Shown: positions 12,821 to 22,327, counted from the first letter of the stretch. The stretch: 64,000 nt of DNA from Syngnathus acus (GCF_901709675.1 NC_051092.1:13390491-13454490), one strand, 5' to 3'. Numbers and translations: made by a program. Notes: generated from the sequence alone by a model not told the origin.

Positions 12821-14700
12821 GCTGATGTGCATGCTACAGGCACACAAGCAGTGGACAGCTGAGTGCAGATGACAAAACACGTACAGTACTTGCAAGGTTT
12901 GGGTTGTTATATATTGCCAGTGGGATGCAGATGCAGGACCTAGTATTATCCTCAAATAGTCAACAAATGAGTATATAAGAACACTTGAAAAGGAATAATA
13001 AATGCATTTCTCCTTTAGATGTGTGTGTGGTCGAAACCCCATGACACAAATTCCTCCCGAGTTGTAGCGCATTGCATTTTTGTCACCTTGATGAAACGTG
13101 TTTTACAGAGCAGCCTGTCACTCTGTACTTTAAAAATATTCCAAATTTACAGCTGCATCATCTCGCCACTGCCTCCTAACCACACCCGAGGACCAAACAT
13201 TTGTGCTGGAGTGTGTTGTCACGTTTGTTCAAAGTGCGTGTTTGCTGAAACGCATCAGCAGCGCTCAGTCAAATTCAAATGTGGGCACAAGTCGAGTCCT
13301 CTCTGTTGGCTTTGATCATTAGTGATCTGAACTGAGGTCAGTCACGTTGTATTTGAGTGTTCAGCAAGGAAGGAAGCAAAATGATTCTTTTTTTGTTGTT
13401 GTTGTTATTGTTATTTACTCAATGCTACCAAAGTGAAGAGTAAATGCGGTGTGCTGTGTATTCACACCAGTTTATACCAGTAAGTCTTTTTTTTTTATTT
13501 GTAAGGCAGGAAGAGAGATTTGGCCTCTGACCTGGTATTACGGGAAGTCCCTGCTTAGGATTGGATGAGTAGTGTAGCACCATTTTTATATCACGCCATA
13601 TCGGTAGCCTTGCCTTAAAACGATTTCAATCTGTCACTAACACTGCGTCTTTACCCTTTTTGGGTGTATATGTAAATAAAAGTACATGTGGAGGTGTTGT
13701 GAAGCGGACAGCTAGGGAACTTGTTTAGTGTTAGGTCAAGCTTAAGATTTCCTTGTGTAATTTTGTACCTATTTAAGCAACTTGGGTATATAAATGTCTT
13801 GCATGTAATAATTCAGCAATTCAGAAATAGCCGAGATTGAGTAGCAACCAATCAACCAAATAGATACTACATGTTCACAGTTGTAGGTGATTTCAAATGT
13901 TGATTTTGTGCACTTGGAGAATAATAACAATAAGCGCACGTGCTTTGTAACGGGTACTTGGCTATTTTGGTCCTCCTCCATTGCATTCAGTATACTACCT
14001 CCCAGTTACTTGCCATCATTCCAGTTCAGTCCAGGTTGTTTTTCTGAGTTTTTTAGGCTCAACTGAAAACAAAGCCTAAATTGGTTGATATACACAGGGC
14101 CTTCTTCAAAGGTGGTCCTTTGGTCCCGCCCCAGATGGGAGTAGTCCTGAGGTCTGAGTGATTGCGGCTTTGCAGTTGCATGTGCAGTGCTGAGCGCACA
14201 TGTGCTTGTTACTTGGGTGAGTCCTAATTTCAGATAGGGAATACATGGGTGAGGTTTTCTTCACTCTGTTCAAGTAGTAATTATATCTTGCCAGCGTTTA
14301 ATTAGATAGATTTTGCCCCAGCAACAGTCTGTCCTTACTAGCATACTAATTATGGGGGGGAGGGGGTCATTCCATTTCCGCCTTTATTAAAGACCTCAAG
14401 TCATCTGACTTGAAACGTTCAAAGGTCTGCAAAGTGAAAATGGGTAAGATCAGAAAAAGGCCAATTTATAGGCCGTTCCATCCTCGTACTTCTCCAACAT
14501 GTTACTCACTTGAGTTGAGTGGAAGATTAATAGAAGTTGTTTAAGTCTGATTCAGTTCTATACATTGTTCTACTCTGAATTGCATCCCAGGTCAAGTTGT
14601 TTCAATTTGTAGCATTGTTTTCATATGTATATACTGTTTTGTGAATCTTGTACCTCAAATTGAATTGTTGGTTTGAAATAAAGGAGCTTTGTTTATTTTG
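12821..14700 (+). other. tp53i11: tp53i11 3' UTR (inferred extent)
   Basis: No coding signal follows the stop. AATAAA hexamers occur at 12997, 13675 and 14677. The last is followed by a T-rich stretch and is taken as the main end. Shorter alternative ends are possible. Confidence 0.55.
14677..14682 (+). promoter_or_regulatory. tp53i11: Polyadenylation signal AATAAA (tp53i11, distal)
   Basis: Canonical hexamer followed by a T/G-rich stretch about 10-20 nt downstream, as expected for a cleavage site. Confidence 0.55.
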
Positions 14701-15098
14701 AAGTCTTCTAAATATATGTCATTACTTGTGTTTTGTGGTCTTCGTGGATTAAAAAAAAATCTATGTACGATAAGCAGTATTTTGGGGCAAAAACGCAGTT
14801 GAGAATGAAATGGGCAGTTACATCGAAATCACGAGAACGTTTATTATAATAAACTCTAAGGTTTGTTTGGTGAGAACAATGAATCTGTCCGAACTGCACG
14901 TTTCACAGCACAGGGTACATTTTGTATTTCGTAACCAAAATGCAGTTGGTTGCTGTCGATGCTTCCCACCTATTCTGTTGTATAAATGTGACTTGTATTT
15001 GTTGCTGTTAAACTGAAAATTTTGCATCGAAGCCACATGTCATTATTGGGCGATCACACTCATGAAAAATCAGTATTGAAACCTTGGTCGGAACCTAC
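14701..15098. other. Spacer between tp53i11 end and tRNA array
   Basis: About 400 bp of unique-looking DNA with no recognised gene. The first recognisable array spacer sequence (gagctctaaaacactggtta) begins near 15101. Confidence 0.6.
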
Positions 15099-15163
15099 CA
15101 GAGCTCTAAAACACTGGTTAGTGTTGAAGCGATTTGGAAAAAGTGTGGGGATAAAAGAATTAA

Positions 15164-15207
15164 CTCCCCATGACAGGCGGAAATACTGTCCACTATACTA
15201 ACGAGGA
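15164..15207 (-). pseudogene. tRNA-Asp copy 1, internally deleted
   Basis: Outermost left unit. About 29 bp are missing, removing most of the T arm, the variable region and part of the anticodon arm. The 5' half survives and box B is lost. Confidence 0.85.
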
Positions 15208-15294
15208 CGCTGTTGGTGGGAATGTCATAATGATATCACATCTATAAAACACCTGTTGGAAACCTTGTAGAATGGGTGGGGATAAAAAGCGAGA

Positions 15295-15366
15295 CTCCCC
15301 GTCGGGGAATCGAACCCCGGTCTTCCGCGTGACAGGCGGAGATACTGTCCACTATACTAACGAGGA
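15295..15366 (-). tRNA. trnad-guc: tRNA-Asp(GUC), array copy 2
   Basis: Matches the array consensus at all 72 positions. The consensus folds as a cloverleaf: acceptor TCCTCGT/ACGGGGA, anticodon stem TCCGC/GCGGA around CTGTCAC, T stem CGGGG/CCCCG, discriminator G. Compared with the common vertebrate tRNA-Asp, the outer anticodon-stem pair is T-A rather than C-G. Terminator T5. Confidence 0.9.
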
Positions 15367-15463
15367 AGGTACTGAGGTATTAGTGGCAAAAATATTACAG
15401 CTCTGAAACACTGGTTAGTGGAAGTGATTTCTTTTAAGAAAGGGTGGGGATAAAAAAATGACA

Positions 15464-15535
15464 CTTGCCGTCGGGGAATCGAACCCCGGTCTTCCGCGTG
15501 ACAAGCGGAGATACTGTCCACTATACTAACGAGGA
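15464..15535 (-). tRNA. trnad-guc: tRNA-Asp(GUC), array copy 3, damaged acceptor
   Basis: Two changes in the 3' acceptor strand (positions 70 and 71) break pairs 2-71 and 3-70, and C32 is T. Terminator T7. Function doubtful. Confidence 0.7.
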
Positions 15536-15629
15536 AGGTACTGAGGGTTTTAGTAGTAAAAATATTACAGCTCTAAAACACTGGTTAGTGGATGATTTTT
15601 TAAGAAAGGGCGGGGATAAAAGAAGGATA

Positions 15630-15701
15630 CTCCCCGTCGGGGAATCGAACCCCGGTCTTCCGCGTGACAGGCGGAGATACTGTCCACTATACTAACGAGG
15701 A
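15630..15701 (-). tRNA. trnad-guc: tRNA-Asp(GUC), array copy 4
   Basis: Consensus over all 72 bases. The terminator is the weaker TTCTTTT. Confidence 0.88.
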
Positions 15702-15791
15702 AGGTACTGATGTTTTGGTGGTAAAAATATTACAGCTCTAAAACACTGGTTAGTGGCTTTAGTAAGAAAGGGTGGGGATAAAAGAAGGATA

Positions 15792-15863
15792 CTCCCCGTC
15801 GGGGAATGGAACCCCGGTCTTCCGCGTGACAGGCGAAGATACTGTCCACTATACTAACGAGGA
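15792..15863 (-). tRNA. trnad-guc: tRNA-Asp(GUC), array copy 5, box B mutated
   Basis: G57 in the T loop/box B is C, which should weaken TFIIIC binding. Position 28 C to T leaves a U-G pair. Terminator TTCTTTT. Confidence 0.7.
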
Positions 15864-15960
15864 AGGTACTGAGGTATTAGTGGCAAAAATATTACAGCTC
15901 TGAAACACTGGTTAGTGGAAGTGATTTCTTTTAAGAAAGGGTGGGGATAAAAAAAGGACA

Positions 15961-16032
15961 CTCCCCGTCGGGGAATCGAACCCCGGTCTTCCGCGTGACA
16001 GACATCGATACTGTCCACTATACTAACGAGGA
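15961..16032 (-). pseudogene. tRNA-Asp copy 6, anticodon stem destroyed
   Basis: The 5' strand of the anticodon stem is replaced (+ strand gacagacatcgata), so it no longer pairs. The anticodon itself is unchanged. Confidence 0.8.
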
Positions 16033-16125
16033 AGGTACTGAGGTATTAGTGGTAAACATATTACAGCTCTAAAACACTGGTTAGTGGATGATTTTTTAAG
16101 AAAGGGTGGGGATAAAAGAAGGATA

Positions 16126-16197
16126 CTCCCCGTCAGGGAATCGAACCCCGGTCTTCCGCGTGACAGGCGGAGATACTGTCCACTATACTAACGAGGA
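16126..16197 (-). tRNA. trnad-guc: tRNA-Asp(GUC), array copy 7
   Basis: Single change C64 to T in the T stem, leaving a G-U pair. Terminator TTCTTTT. Confidence 0.87.
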
Positions 16198-16294
16198 AGG
16201 TACTGATGTTTTGGTGGCAAAAATATTACAGCTCTGAAACACTGGTTAGTGGAAGTGATTTCTTTTAAGAAAGGGTGGGGATAAAAAAAGGGCA

Positions 16295-16366
16295 CTCCCC
16301 GTCGGGGAATCGAACCCCGGTCTTCCGCGTGACAGGCGGAGATACTGTCCACTATACTAACGAGGA
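16295..16366 (-). tRNA. trnad-guc: tRNA-Asp(GUC), array copy 8
   Basis: Consensus gene, terminator T7. Confidence 0.9.
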
Positions 16367-16463
16367 AGGTACTGAGGTATTAGTGGCAAAAATATTACAG
16401 CTCTGAAACACTGGTTAGTGGAAGTAATTTCTTTTAAGAAAGGGTGGGGATAAAAAAAGGACA

Positions 16464-16535
16464 CTCCCCGTCGGGGAATCGAACCCCGGTCTTCCGCGTG
16501 ACAGGCGGAGATACTGTCCACTATACTAACGAGGA
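16464..16535 (-). tRNA. trnad-guc: tRNA-Asp(GUC), array copy 9
   Basis: Consensus gene, terminator T7. Confidence 0.9.
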
Positions 16536-16632
16536 AGGTACTGAGGACTTAGTTGCAAAAATATTACAGCTCTGAAACACTGGTTAGTGGAAGTGATTTC
16601 TTTTAAGAAAGGGTGGGGATAAAAAGAGGACA

Positions 16633-16704
16633 CTCCCCGTCAGGGAATCGAACCCCAGTCTTCTGCGTGACAGGCGGAGATACTGTCCACTATACTAACG
16701 AGGA
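16633..16704 (-). tRNA. trnad-guc: tRNA-Asp(GUC), array copy 10, several changes
   Basis: C64T and C49T leave wobble pairs in the T stem. G41A makes a mismatch in the anticodon stem. Terminator T5. Confidence 0.75.
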
Positions 16705-16801
16705 AGGTACTGAGGTATTAATGGCAAAAATATTACAGCTCTGAAACACTGGTTAGTGGAAGTGATTTCTTTTAAGAAAGGGTGGGGATAAAAAAAGGAC
16801 A

Positions 16802-16873
16802 CTCCCCGTCGGGGAATCGAACCCCGGTCTTCCGCGTGACAGGCGGAGATACTGTCCACTATACTAACGAGGA
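16802..16873 (-). tRNA. trnad-guc: tRNA-Asp(GUC), array copy 11
   Basis: Consensus gene, terminator T7. Confidence 0.9.
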
Positions 16874-16970
16874 AGGTACTAAGAGATTAGTGGCAAAAAT
16901 ATTACAGCGCTGAAACACTGGTTAGTGGAAGTAATTTCTTTTAAGAAAGGGTGGGGATAAAAAAAGGACA

Positions 16971-17042
16971 CTCCCCGTCGGGGAATCGAACCCCGGTCTT
17001 CCGCGTGACAGGCGGAGATACTGTCCACTATACTAACGAGGA
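16971..17042 (-). tRNA. trnad-guc: tRNA-Asp(GUC), array copy 12
   Basis: Consensus gene, terminator T7. Confidence 0.9.
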
Positions 17043-17138
17043 AGGTACTGAGATATTAGTGGCAAAAATATTACAGCTCTGAAACACTGGTTAGTAGAAG
17101 TGTTTTTTTTAAGAAAGGGTGGGGATAAAAGGAGGACA

Positions 17139-17209
17139 CTCCCCGTCGGGGAATCGAACCCGGTCTTCCACGTGACAGGGGGAGATACTGTCCACTATAC
17201 TAACGAGGA
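17139..17209 (-). pseudogene. tRNA-Asp copy 13, 71 nt with T-stem deletion
   Basis: One G is lost from the 5' T stem, and positions 30 and 40 are changed so that they no longer pair. Terminator only T4. Probably non-functional. Confidence 0.65.
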
Positions 17210-17303
17210 AGGTACTGAGGTATTAGTGGCAAAAATATTACAGCTCTGAAACACTGGTTAGTGGAAGTGTTTTTTTAAGAAAGGGTGGAGATAAAAAGCG
17301 AGA

Positions 17304-17375
17304 CTCCCCGTCGGGGAATCGAACCCCGGTCTTCCGCGTGACAGGCGGAGATACTGTCCACTATACTAACGAGGA
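17304..17375 (-). tRNA. trnad-guc: tRNA-Asp(GUC), array copy 14
   Basis: Consensus gene. The 3' flank is the gcgag variant followed by T5, shared with copies 2 and 16. Confidence 0.9.
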
Positions 17376-17470
17376 AGGTACTGAGGTATTAGTGGCAAAA
17401 ATATTACAGCTCTGAAACACTGGTTAGTGGAAGTGTTTTTTTAAGAAAGGGTGGGGATAAAAAAAGGACA

Positions 17471-17542
17471 CTCCCCGTCGGGGAATCGAACCCCGGTCTT
17501 CCGCATGACAGGCGGAGATACTGTCCACTATACTAACGAGGA
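17471..17542 (-). tRNA. trnad-guc: tRNA-Asp(GUC), array copy 15
   Basis: Only C38 to T in the anticodon loop. Terminator T7. Confidence 0.87.
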
Positions 17543-17636
17543 AGGTACTACGGTATTAATGGCAAAAATATTACAGCTCTGAAACACTGGTTAGTGGAAG
17601 TGTTTTTTTAAGAAAGGGTGGGGATAAAAAGCGAGA

Positions 17637-17708
17637 CTCCCCGTCGGGGAATCGAACCCCGGTCTTCCGCGTGACAGGCGGAGATACTGTCCACTATACT
17701 AACGAGGA
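17637..17708 (-). tRNA. trnad-guc: tRNA-Asp(GUC), array copy 16
   Basis: Consensus gene, terminator T5 with the gcgag flank. Confidence 0.9.
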
Positions 17709-17803
17709 AGGTACTGAGGTATTAGTGGCAAAAATATTACAGCTCTGAAACACTGGTTAGTGGAAGTGTTTTTTTAAGAAAGGGTGGGGATAAAAAAAGG
17801 ACA

Positions 17804-17875
17804 CTCCCCGTCGGGGAATCGAACCCCGGTCTTCCGCATGACAGGTAGAGATACTGTCCACTATACTAACGAGGA
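17804..17875 (-). tRNA. trnad-guc: tRNA-Asp(GUC), array copy 17, weakened anticodon stem
   Basis: C38T in the loop, and changes at 29 and 30 that disturb two anticodon-stem pairs. Terminator T7. Confidence 0.72.
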
Positions 17876-17974
17876 AGGTACTACGGTATTAATGGCAAAA
17901 ATATTACAGCTCTGAAACACTGGTTAGTGGAAGTTATTTCTTTTAAGAAAGGGTGGGGATAAAAAAAAAGGACA

Positions 17975-18046
17975 CTCCCCGTCAGGGAATCGAACCCCGG
18001 TCTTCCGCGTGACAGGCGGAGATACTGTCCACTATACTAACGAGGA
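17975..18046 (-). tRNA. trnad-guc: tRNA-Asp(GUC), array copy 18
   Basis: C64T only. Longest terminator in the array, T9. Confidence 0.87.
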
Positions 18047-18143
18047 AGGTACTGAGGCATTAGTGGCAAAAATATTACAGCTCTGAAACACTGGTTAGTG
18101 GAAGTGATTTCTTTTAAGAAAGGGTGGGGATAAAAATAGGACA

Positions 18144-18215
18144 CTCCCCGTCGGGGAATCGAACACCGGTCTTCCGCGTGACAGGCGGCGATACTGTCCA
18201 CTATACTAACGAGGA
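18144..18215 (-). tRNA. trnad-guc: tRNA-Asp(GUC), array copy 19, two mismatches
   Basis: G52T in the T stem and T27G in the anticodon stem each break a pair. Terminator T5. Confidence 0.75.
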
Positions 18216-18310
18216 AGGTACTGAGGTATTAGTGGCAAAAATATTACAGCTCTGAAACACTGGTTAGTGGAAGTGTTTTTTTAAGAAAGGGTGGGGATAA
18301 AAAAAGGACA

Positions 18311-18382
18311 CTCCCCGTCGGGGAATCGAACCCCGGTCTTCCGCGTGACAGGCGGAGATACTGTCCACTATACTAACGAGGA
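18311..18382 (-). tRNA. trnad-guc: tRNA-Asp(GUC), array copy 20
   Basis: Consensus gene, terminator T7. Confidence 0.9.
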
Positions 18383-18477
18383 AGGTACTGAGGTATTAGT
18401 GGCAAAAATATTACAGCTCTGAAACACTGGTTAGTGGAAGTGTTTTTTTAAGAAAGGGTGGGGATAAAAAATGGACA

Positions 18478-18549
18478 CGCACCGTCGGGGAATCGAACCC
18501 CGGTCTTCCGCGTGACAGGCGGAGATACTGTCCACTATACTAACAAGGA
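18478..18549 (-). tRNA. trnad-guc: tRNA-Asp(GUC), array copy 21, damaged acceptor
   Basis: Positions 70 and 72 are changed, breaking pairs 3-70 and 1-72, and C5 is T. Terminator T6. Function doubtful. Confidence 0.7.
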
Positions 18550-18646
18550 AGGTACTACAGTATTAGAGGCAAAATGATTACAGCTCTGAAACACTGGTTA
18601 GTGGAAGTTATTTCTTTTAAGAAAGGGTGGGGATAAAAAAAGGACA

Positions 18647-18718
18647 CTCCCCGTCGGGGAATCAAACCCCGGTCTTCCGCGTGACAGGCGGAGATACTGT
18701 CCACTATACTAACGAGGA
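18647..18718 (-). tRNA. trnad-guc: tRNA-Asp(GUC), array copy 22
   Basis: C56 is T, changing box B and removing the usual G19-C56 contact. Terminator T7. Confidence 0.78.
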
Positions 18719-18813
18719 AGGTGCTGAGGTATTAGTGGCAAAAATATTACAGCTCTGAAACACTGGTTAGTGGAAGTGTTTTTTTAAGAAAGGGTGGGGA
18801 TAAAAAAAGGACA

Positions 18814-18885
18814 CTCCCCGTCGGGGAATCGAACCCCGGTCTTCCGCGTGACAGGCGGAGATACTGTCCACTATACTAACGAGGA
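18814..18885 (-). tRNA. trnad-guc: tRNA-Asp(GUC), array copy 23
   Basis: Consensus gene, terminator T7. Confidence 0.9.
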
Positions 18886-18983
18886 AGGTACTGAGGTATT
18901 AGTGACAAAAATATTACAGCTCTGAAACACTGGTTAGTGGAAGTTTTTTTTTTTTAAGAAAGGGTGGGGATAAAAAAAGGACA

Positions 18984-19055
18984 CTCCCCGTCGGGGAATC
19001 AAACCCCGGTCTTCCGCGTGACAGGCGGAGATACTGTCCACTATACTAACGAGGA
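18984..19055 (-). tRNA. trnad-guc: tRNA-Asp(GUC), array copy 24
   Basis: C56T. First unit of a block repeated 1508 bp later as copies 33-37. Terminator T7. Confidence 0.78.
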
Positions 19056-19153
19056 AGGTACTACGGTATTAATGGCAAAAATATTACAGCTCTGAAACAC
19101 TGGTTAGTGGAAGTTATTTCTTTTAAGAAAGGGTGGGGATAAAAAAAAGGACA

Positions 19154-19225
19154 CTCCCCGTCAGGGAATCGAACCCCGGTCTTCCACGTGACAAGCGGAG
19201 ATACTGTCCACTATACTAACGAGGA
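19154..19225 (-). tRNA. trnad-guc: tRNA-Asp(GUC), array copy 25
   Basis: C64T, C40T (both leave wobble pairs) and C32T. Same variants as copy 34. Terminator T8. Confidence 0.82.
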
Positions 19226-19319
19226 AGGTACTGAGGTATTAGTGGCAAAAATATTACAGCTCTGAAACACTGGTTAGTGGAAGTGTTTTTTAAGAAAGGG
19301 TGGGGATAAAAACAGGACA

Positions 19320-19391
19320 CTCCCCGTCGGGGAATCGAACCACGGTCTTCCGCGTGACAGGCGGAGATACTGTCCACTATACTAACGAGGA
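19320..19391 (-). tRNA. trnad-guc: tRNA-Asp(GUC), array copy 26
   Basis: G51T mismatch in the T stem, shared with copy 35. Terminator T5. Confidence 0.78.
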
Positions 19392-19484
19392 AGATACTGA
19401 GGTAGTAGTGGCCAAAATATTACAGCTCTGATACACTGGTTAGTGGAAGTTTTTTTAAGAAAGGGTGGGGATAAAAAAAGGACA

Positions 19485-19556
19485 CTCCCCGTCGGGGAAT
19501 CGAACACCGGTCTTCCACGTGACAGGCGGAGATACTGTCCGCTATACTAACGAGGA
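19485..19556 (-). tRNA. trnad-guc: tRNA-Asp(GUC), array copy 27
   Basis: G52T mismatch, C40T wobble and a T-to-C change in the D loop. Related to copies 36 and 44. Terminator T7. Confidence 0.76.
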
Positions 19557-19651
19557 AGGTACTGAGGTATTAGTTGCAAAATTATTACAGCTCTGAAACA
19601 CTGGTTAGTGGAAGTGTTTTTTTAAGAAAGGGTGGGGATAAAAAAAGGACA

Positions 19652-19723
19652 CTCCCCGTCGGGGAATCGAACCCCGGTCTTCCGCGTGACAGGCGGAGAT
19701 ACTGCCCACTATACTAACGAGGA
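19652..19723 (-). tRNA. trnad-guc: tRNA-Asp(GUC), array copy 28
   Basis: One D-loop A-to-G change. Terminator T7. Confidence 0.87.
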
Positions 19724-19820
19724 AGGTACTACGATATTAATGGCAAAGATATTACAGCGCTGAAACACTGGTTAGTGGAAGTTAATTCTTTTAAGAAAGG
19801 GTGGGGATAAAGAAAGGACA

Positions 19821-19892
19821 CTCCCCGTCAGGGAATCGAACCCCGGTCTTCCACGTGACAGGCGGAGATACTGTCCACTATACTAACGAGGA
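19821..19892 (-). tRNA. trnad-guc: tRNA-Asp(GUC), array copy 29, split terminator
   Basis: C64T and C40T. The T-run is interrupted (TTTCTTT), which predicts some read-through. Paired with copy 46. Confidence 0.82.
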
Positions 19893-19989
19893 AGGTACTG
19901 AGGTATTCGTGGCAAAAATATTACAGCTCTGAAACACTGGTTAGTGGAAGTGATTTCTTTTAAGAAAGGGTGGGGATGAAAAAGGGACA

Positions 19990-20061
19990 CTCCCCGTCGG
20001 GGAATCGAACCCCGGTCTTCCGCGTGACAGGCGGAGATACTGTCCACTATACTAACGAGGA
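19990..20061 (-). tRNA. trnad-guc: tRNA-Asp(GUC), array copy 30
   Basis: Consensus gene. Flank cccTTTTTc, shared with copies 38 and 41. Confidence 0.9.
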
Positions 20062-20156
20062 AGGTACTGCGGTACTAGTGGCAAAAATATTACAGTTCTG
20101 AAACACTGGTTAGTGGAAGTGTTTTTTTAAGAAAGGGTGGGGATAAAAAATGGACA

Positions 20157-20228
20157 CTCCCCGTCGGGGAATCGAACCCCGGTCTTCCGCGTGACAGGCG
20201 GAGATACTGTCCACTATACTAACGAGGA
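20157..20228 (-). tRNA. trnad-guc: tRNA-Asp(GUC), array copy 31
   Basis: Consensus gene, terminator T6. Confidence 0.9.
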
Positions 20229-20322
20229 AGGTACTGAGGTATTAGTGGCAAAAATATTACAGCTCTGAAACACTGGTTAGTGGAAGAGTTTTTTAAGAAA
20301 GGGTGGGGATAAAAAATGGACT

Positions 20323-20394
20323 CTCCCCGTCGGGGAATCGAACCCCGGTCTTCCGCGTGACAGGCGGAGATACTGTCCACTATACTAACGAGGA
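20323..20394 (-). tRNA. trnad-guc: tRNA-Asp(GUC), array copy 32
   Basis: Consensus gene. A substitution just past the 3' end is shared with copy 43. Terminator T6. Confidence 0.9.
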
Positions 20395-20491
20395 AGGTAC
20401 TACGGTATTAGTGGCAAAAATATTACAGCTCTGAAACACTGGTTAGTGGAAGTTATTTCTTTTAAGAAAGGGTGGGGATAAAAAAAGGACA

Positions 20492-20563
20492 CTCCCCGTC
20501 GGGGAATCAAACCCCGGTCTTCCGCGTGACAGGCGGAGATACTGTCCACTATACTAACGAGGA
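20492..20563 (-). tRNA. trnad-guc: tRNA-Asp(GUC), array copy 33
   Basis: C56T, as in copy 24 at 1508 bp distance. Terminator T7. Confidence 0.78.
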
Positions 20564-20661
20564 AGGTACTACGGTATTAATGGCAAAAATATTACAGCTC
20601 TGAAACACTGGTTAGTGGAAGTTATTTCTTTTAAGAAAGGGTGGGGATAAAAAAAAGGACA

Positions 20662-20733
20662 CTCCCCGTCAGGGAATCGAACCCCGGTCTTCCACGTGAC
20701 AAGCGGAGATACTGTCCACTATACTAACGAGGA
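20662..20733 (-). tRNA. trnad-guc: tRNA-Asp(GUC), array copy 34
   Basis: C64T, C40T and C32T, as in copy 25. Terminator T8. Confidence 0.82.
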
Positions 20734-20827
20734 AGGTACTGAGGTATTAGTGGCAAAAATATTACAGCTCTGAAACACTGGTTAGTGGAAGTGTTTTTTA
20801 AGAAAGGGTGGGGATAAAAAAAGGACA

Positions 20828-20899
20828 CTCCCCGTCGGGGAATCGAACCACGGTTTTCCGCGTGACAGGCGGAGATACTGTCCACTATACTAACGAGGA
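20828..20899 (-). tRNA. trnad-guc: tRNA-Asp(GUC), array copy 35
   Basis: G51T mismatch as in copy 26, plus one variable-region change. Terminator T7. Confidence 0.76.
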
Positions 20900-20992
20900 A
20901 GGTACTGAGGTGTTACTGGCCAAAATATTACAGCTCTGATACACTGGTTAGTGGAAGTTTTTTTAAGAAAGGGTGGGGATAAAAAGAGGACA

Positions 20993-21064
20993 CTCCCCGT
21001 CGGGGAATCGAACACCGGTCTTCCGCGTGACAGGCGGAGATACTGTCCGCTATACTAACGAGGA
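20993..21064 (-). tRNA. trnad-guc: tRNA-Asp(GUC), array copy 36
   Basis: G52T mismatch and a D-loop change, as in copies 27 and 44. Terminator T5. Confidence 0.78.
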
Positions 21065-21158
21065 AGGTACTGAGGTATTAGTTGCAAAAATATTACAGCT
21101 CTGAAACACTGGTTAGTGGAAGTGATTTTTAAGAAAGGGTGGGGATAAAAAAAGGACA

Positions 21159-21230
21159 CTCCTCGTCGGGGAATCGAACCCCGGTCTTCCGCGTGACAGG
21201 CGGAGATACTGCCCACTATACTAACGAGGA
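21159..21230 (-). tRNA. trnad-guc: tRNA-Asp(GUC), array copy 37
   Basis: G69A turns the 4-69 T-G wobble into a T-A pair. One D-loop change. Starts a 3-unit block repeated 502 bp on as copies 40-42. Terminator T7. Confidence 0.87.
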
Positions 21231-21327
21231 AGGTACTGAGGTATTCGTGGCAAAAATATTACAGCTCTGAAACACTGGTTAGTGGAAGTGATTTCTTTTA
21301 AGAAAGGGTGGGGATGAAAAAGGGACA

Positions 21328-21399
21328 CTCCCCGTCGGGGAATCGAACCCCGGTCTTCCGCGTGACAGGCGGAGATACTGTCCACTATACTAACGAGGA
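21328..21399 (-). tRNA. trnad-guc: tRNA-Asp(GUC), array copy 38
   Basis: Consensus gene, terminator T5. Confidence 0.9.
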
Positions 21400-21494
21400 A
21401 GGTACTGAGGTACTAGTGGCAAAAATATTACAGTTCTGAAACACTGGTTAGTGGAAGTGTTTTTTTAAGAAAGGGTGGGGATAAAAAATGGACA

Positions 21495-21566
21495 CTCCCC
21501 GTCGGGGAATCGAACCCCGGTCTTCCGCGTGACAGGCGGAGATACTGTCCGCTATACTAACGAGGA
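21495..21566 (-). tRNA. trnad-guc: tRNA-Asp(GUC), array copy 39
   Basis: One D-loop T-to-C change only. Terminator T6. Confidence 0.88.
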
Positions 21567-21660
21567 AGGTACTGAGGTATTAGTTGCAAAAATATTACAG
21601 CTCTGAAACACTGGTTAGTGGAAGTGATTTTTAAGAAAGGGTGGGGATAAAAAAAGGACA

Positions 21661-21732
21661 CTCCTCGTCGGGGAATCGAACCCCGGTCTTCCGCGTGACA
21701 GGCGGAGATACTGCCCACTATACTAACGAGGA
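21661..21732 (-). tRNA. trnad-guc: tRNA-Asp(GUC), array copy 40
   Basis: Same G69A and D-loop variants as copy 37. Terminator T7. Confidence 0.87.
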
Positions 21733-21829
21733 AGGTACTGAGGTATTCGTGGCAAAAATATTACAGCTCTGAAACACTGGTTAGTGGAAGTGATTTCTTT
21801 TAAGAAAGGGTGGGGATGAAAAAGGGACA

Positions 21830-21901
21830 CTCCCCGTCGGGGAATCGAACCCCGGTCTTCCGCGTGACAGGCGGAGATACTGTCCACTATACTAACGAGG
21901 A
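21830..21901 (-). tRNA. trnad-guc: tRNA-Asp(GUC), array copy 41
   Basis: Consensus gene, terminator T5. Confidence 0.9.
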
Positions 21902-21996
21902 AGGTACTGAGGTACTAGTGGCAAAAATATTACAGTTCTGAAACACTGGTTAGTGGAAGTGTTTTTTTAAGAAAGGGTGGGGATAAAAAATGGACA

Positions 21997-22068
21997 CTCC
22001 CCGTCGGGGAATCGAACCCCGGTCTTCCGCGTGACAGGCGGAGATACTGTCCACTATACTAACGAGGA
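21997..22068 (-). tRNA. trnad-guc: tRNA-Asp(GUC), array copy 42
   Basis: Consensus gene, terminator T6. Confidence 0.9.
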
Positions 22069-22162
22069 AGGTACTGAGGTATTAGTGGCAAAAATATTAC
22101 AGCTCTGAAACACTGGTTAGTGGAAGAGTTTTTTAAGAAAGGGTGGGGATAAAAAATGGACT

Positions 22163-22234
22163 CTCCCCGTCGGGGAATCGAACCCCGGTCTTCCGCGTGA
22201 CAGGCGGAGATACTGTCCACTATACTAACGAGGA
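22163..22234 (-). tRNA. trnad-guc: tRNA-Asp(GUC), array copy 43
   Basis: Consensus gene, terminator T6. Flank as in copy 32. Confidence 0.9.
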
Positions 22235-22327
22235 AGGTACTGAGGTGTTACTGGCCAAAATATTACAGCTCTGATACACTGGTTAGTGGAAGTTTTTTTA
22301 AGAAAGGGTGGGGATAAAAAAAGGACA

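Noticed and set aside
12683-13072. 129-codon minus-strand frame over the last tp53i11 exon
   Set aside because: It overlaps the confirmed + strand exon and its 3' UTR and has no recognisable motif.
15465-15695. Open frame inside the tRNA array (starts MPSGNRTPVFRVTSG)
   Set aside because: It translates the antisense of tRNA-Asp genes. The same peptide phrase recurs with each unit, for example at 27349, and has no codon-level support.
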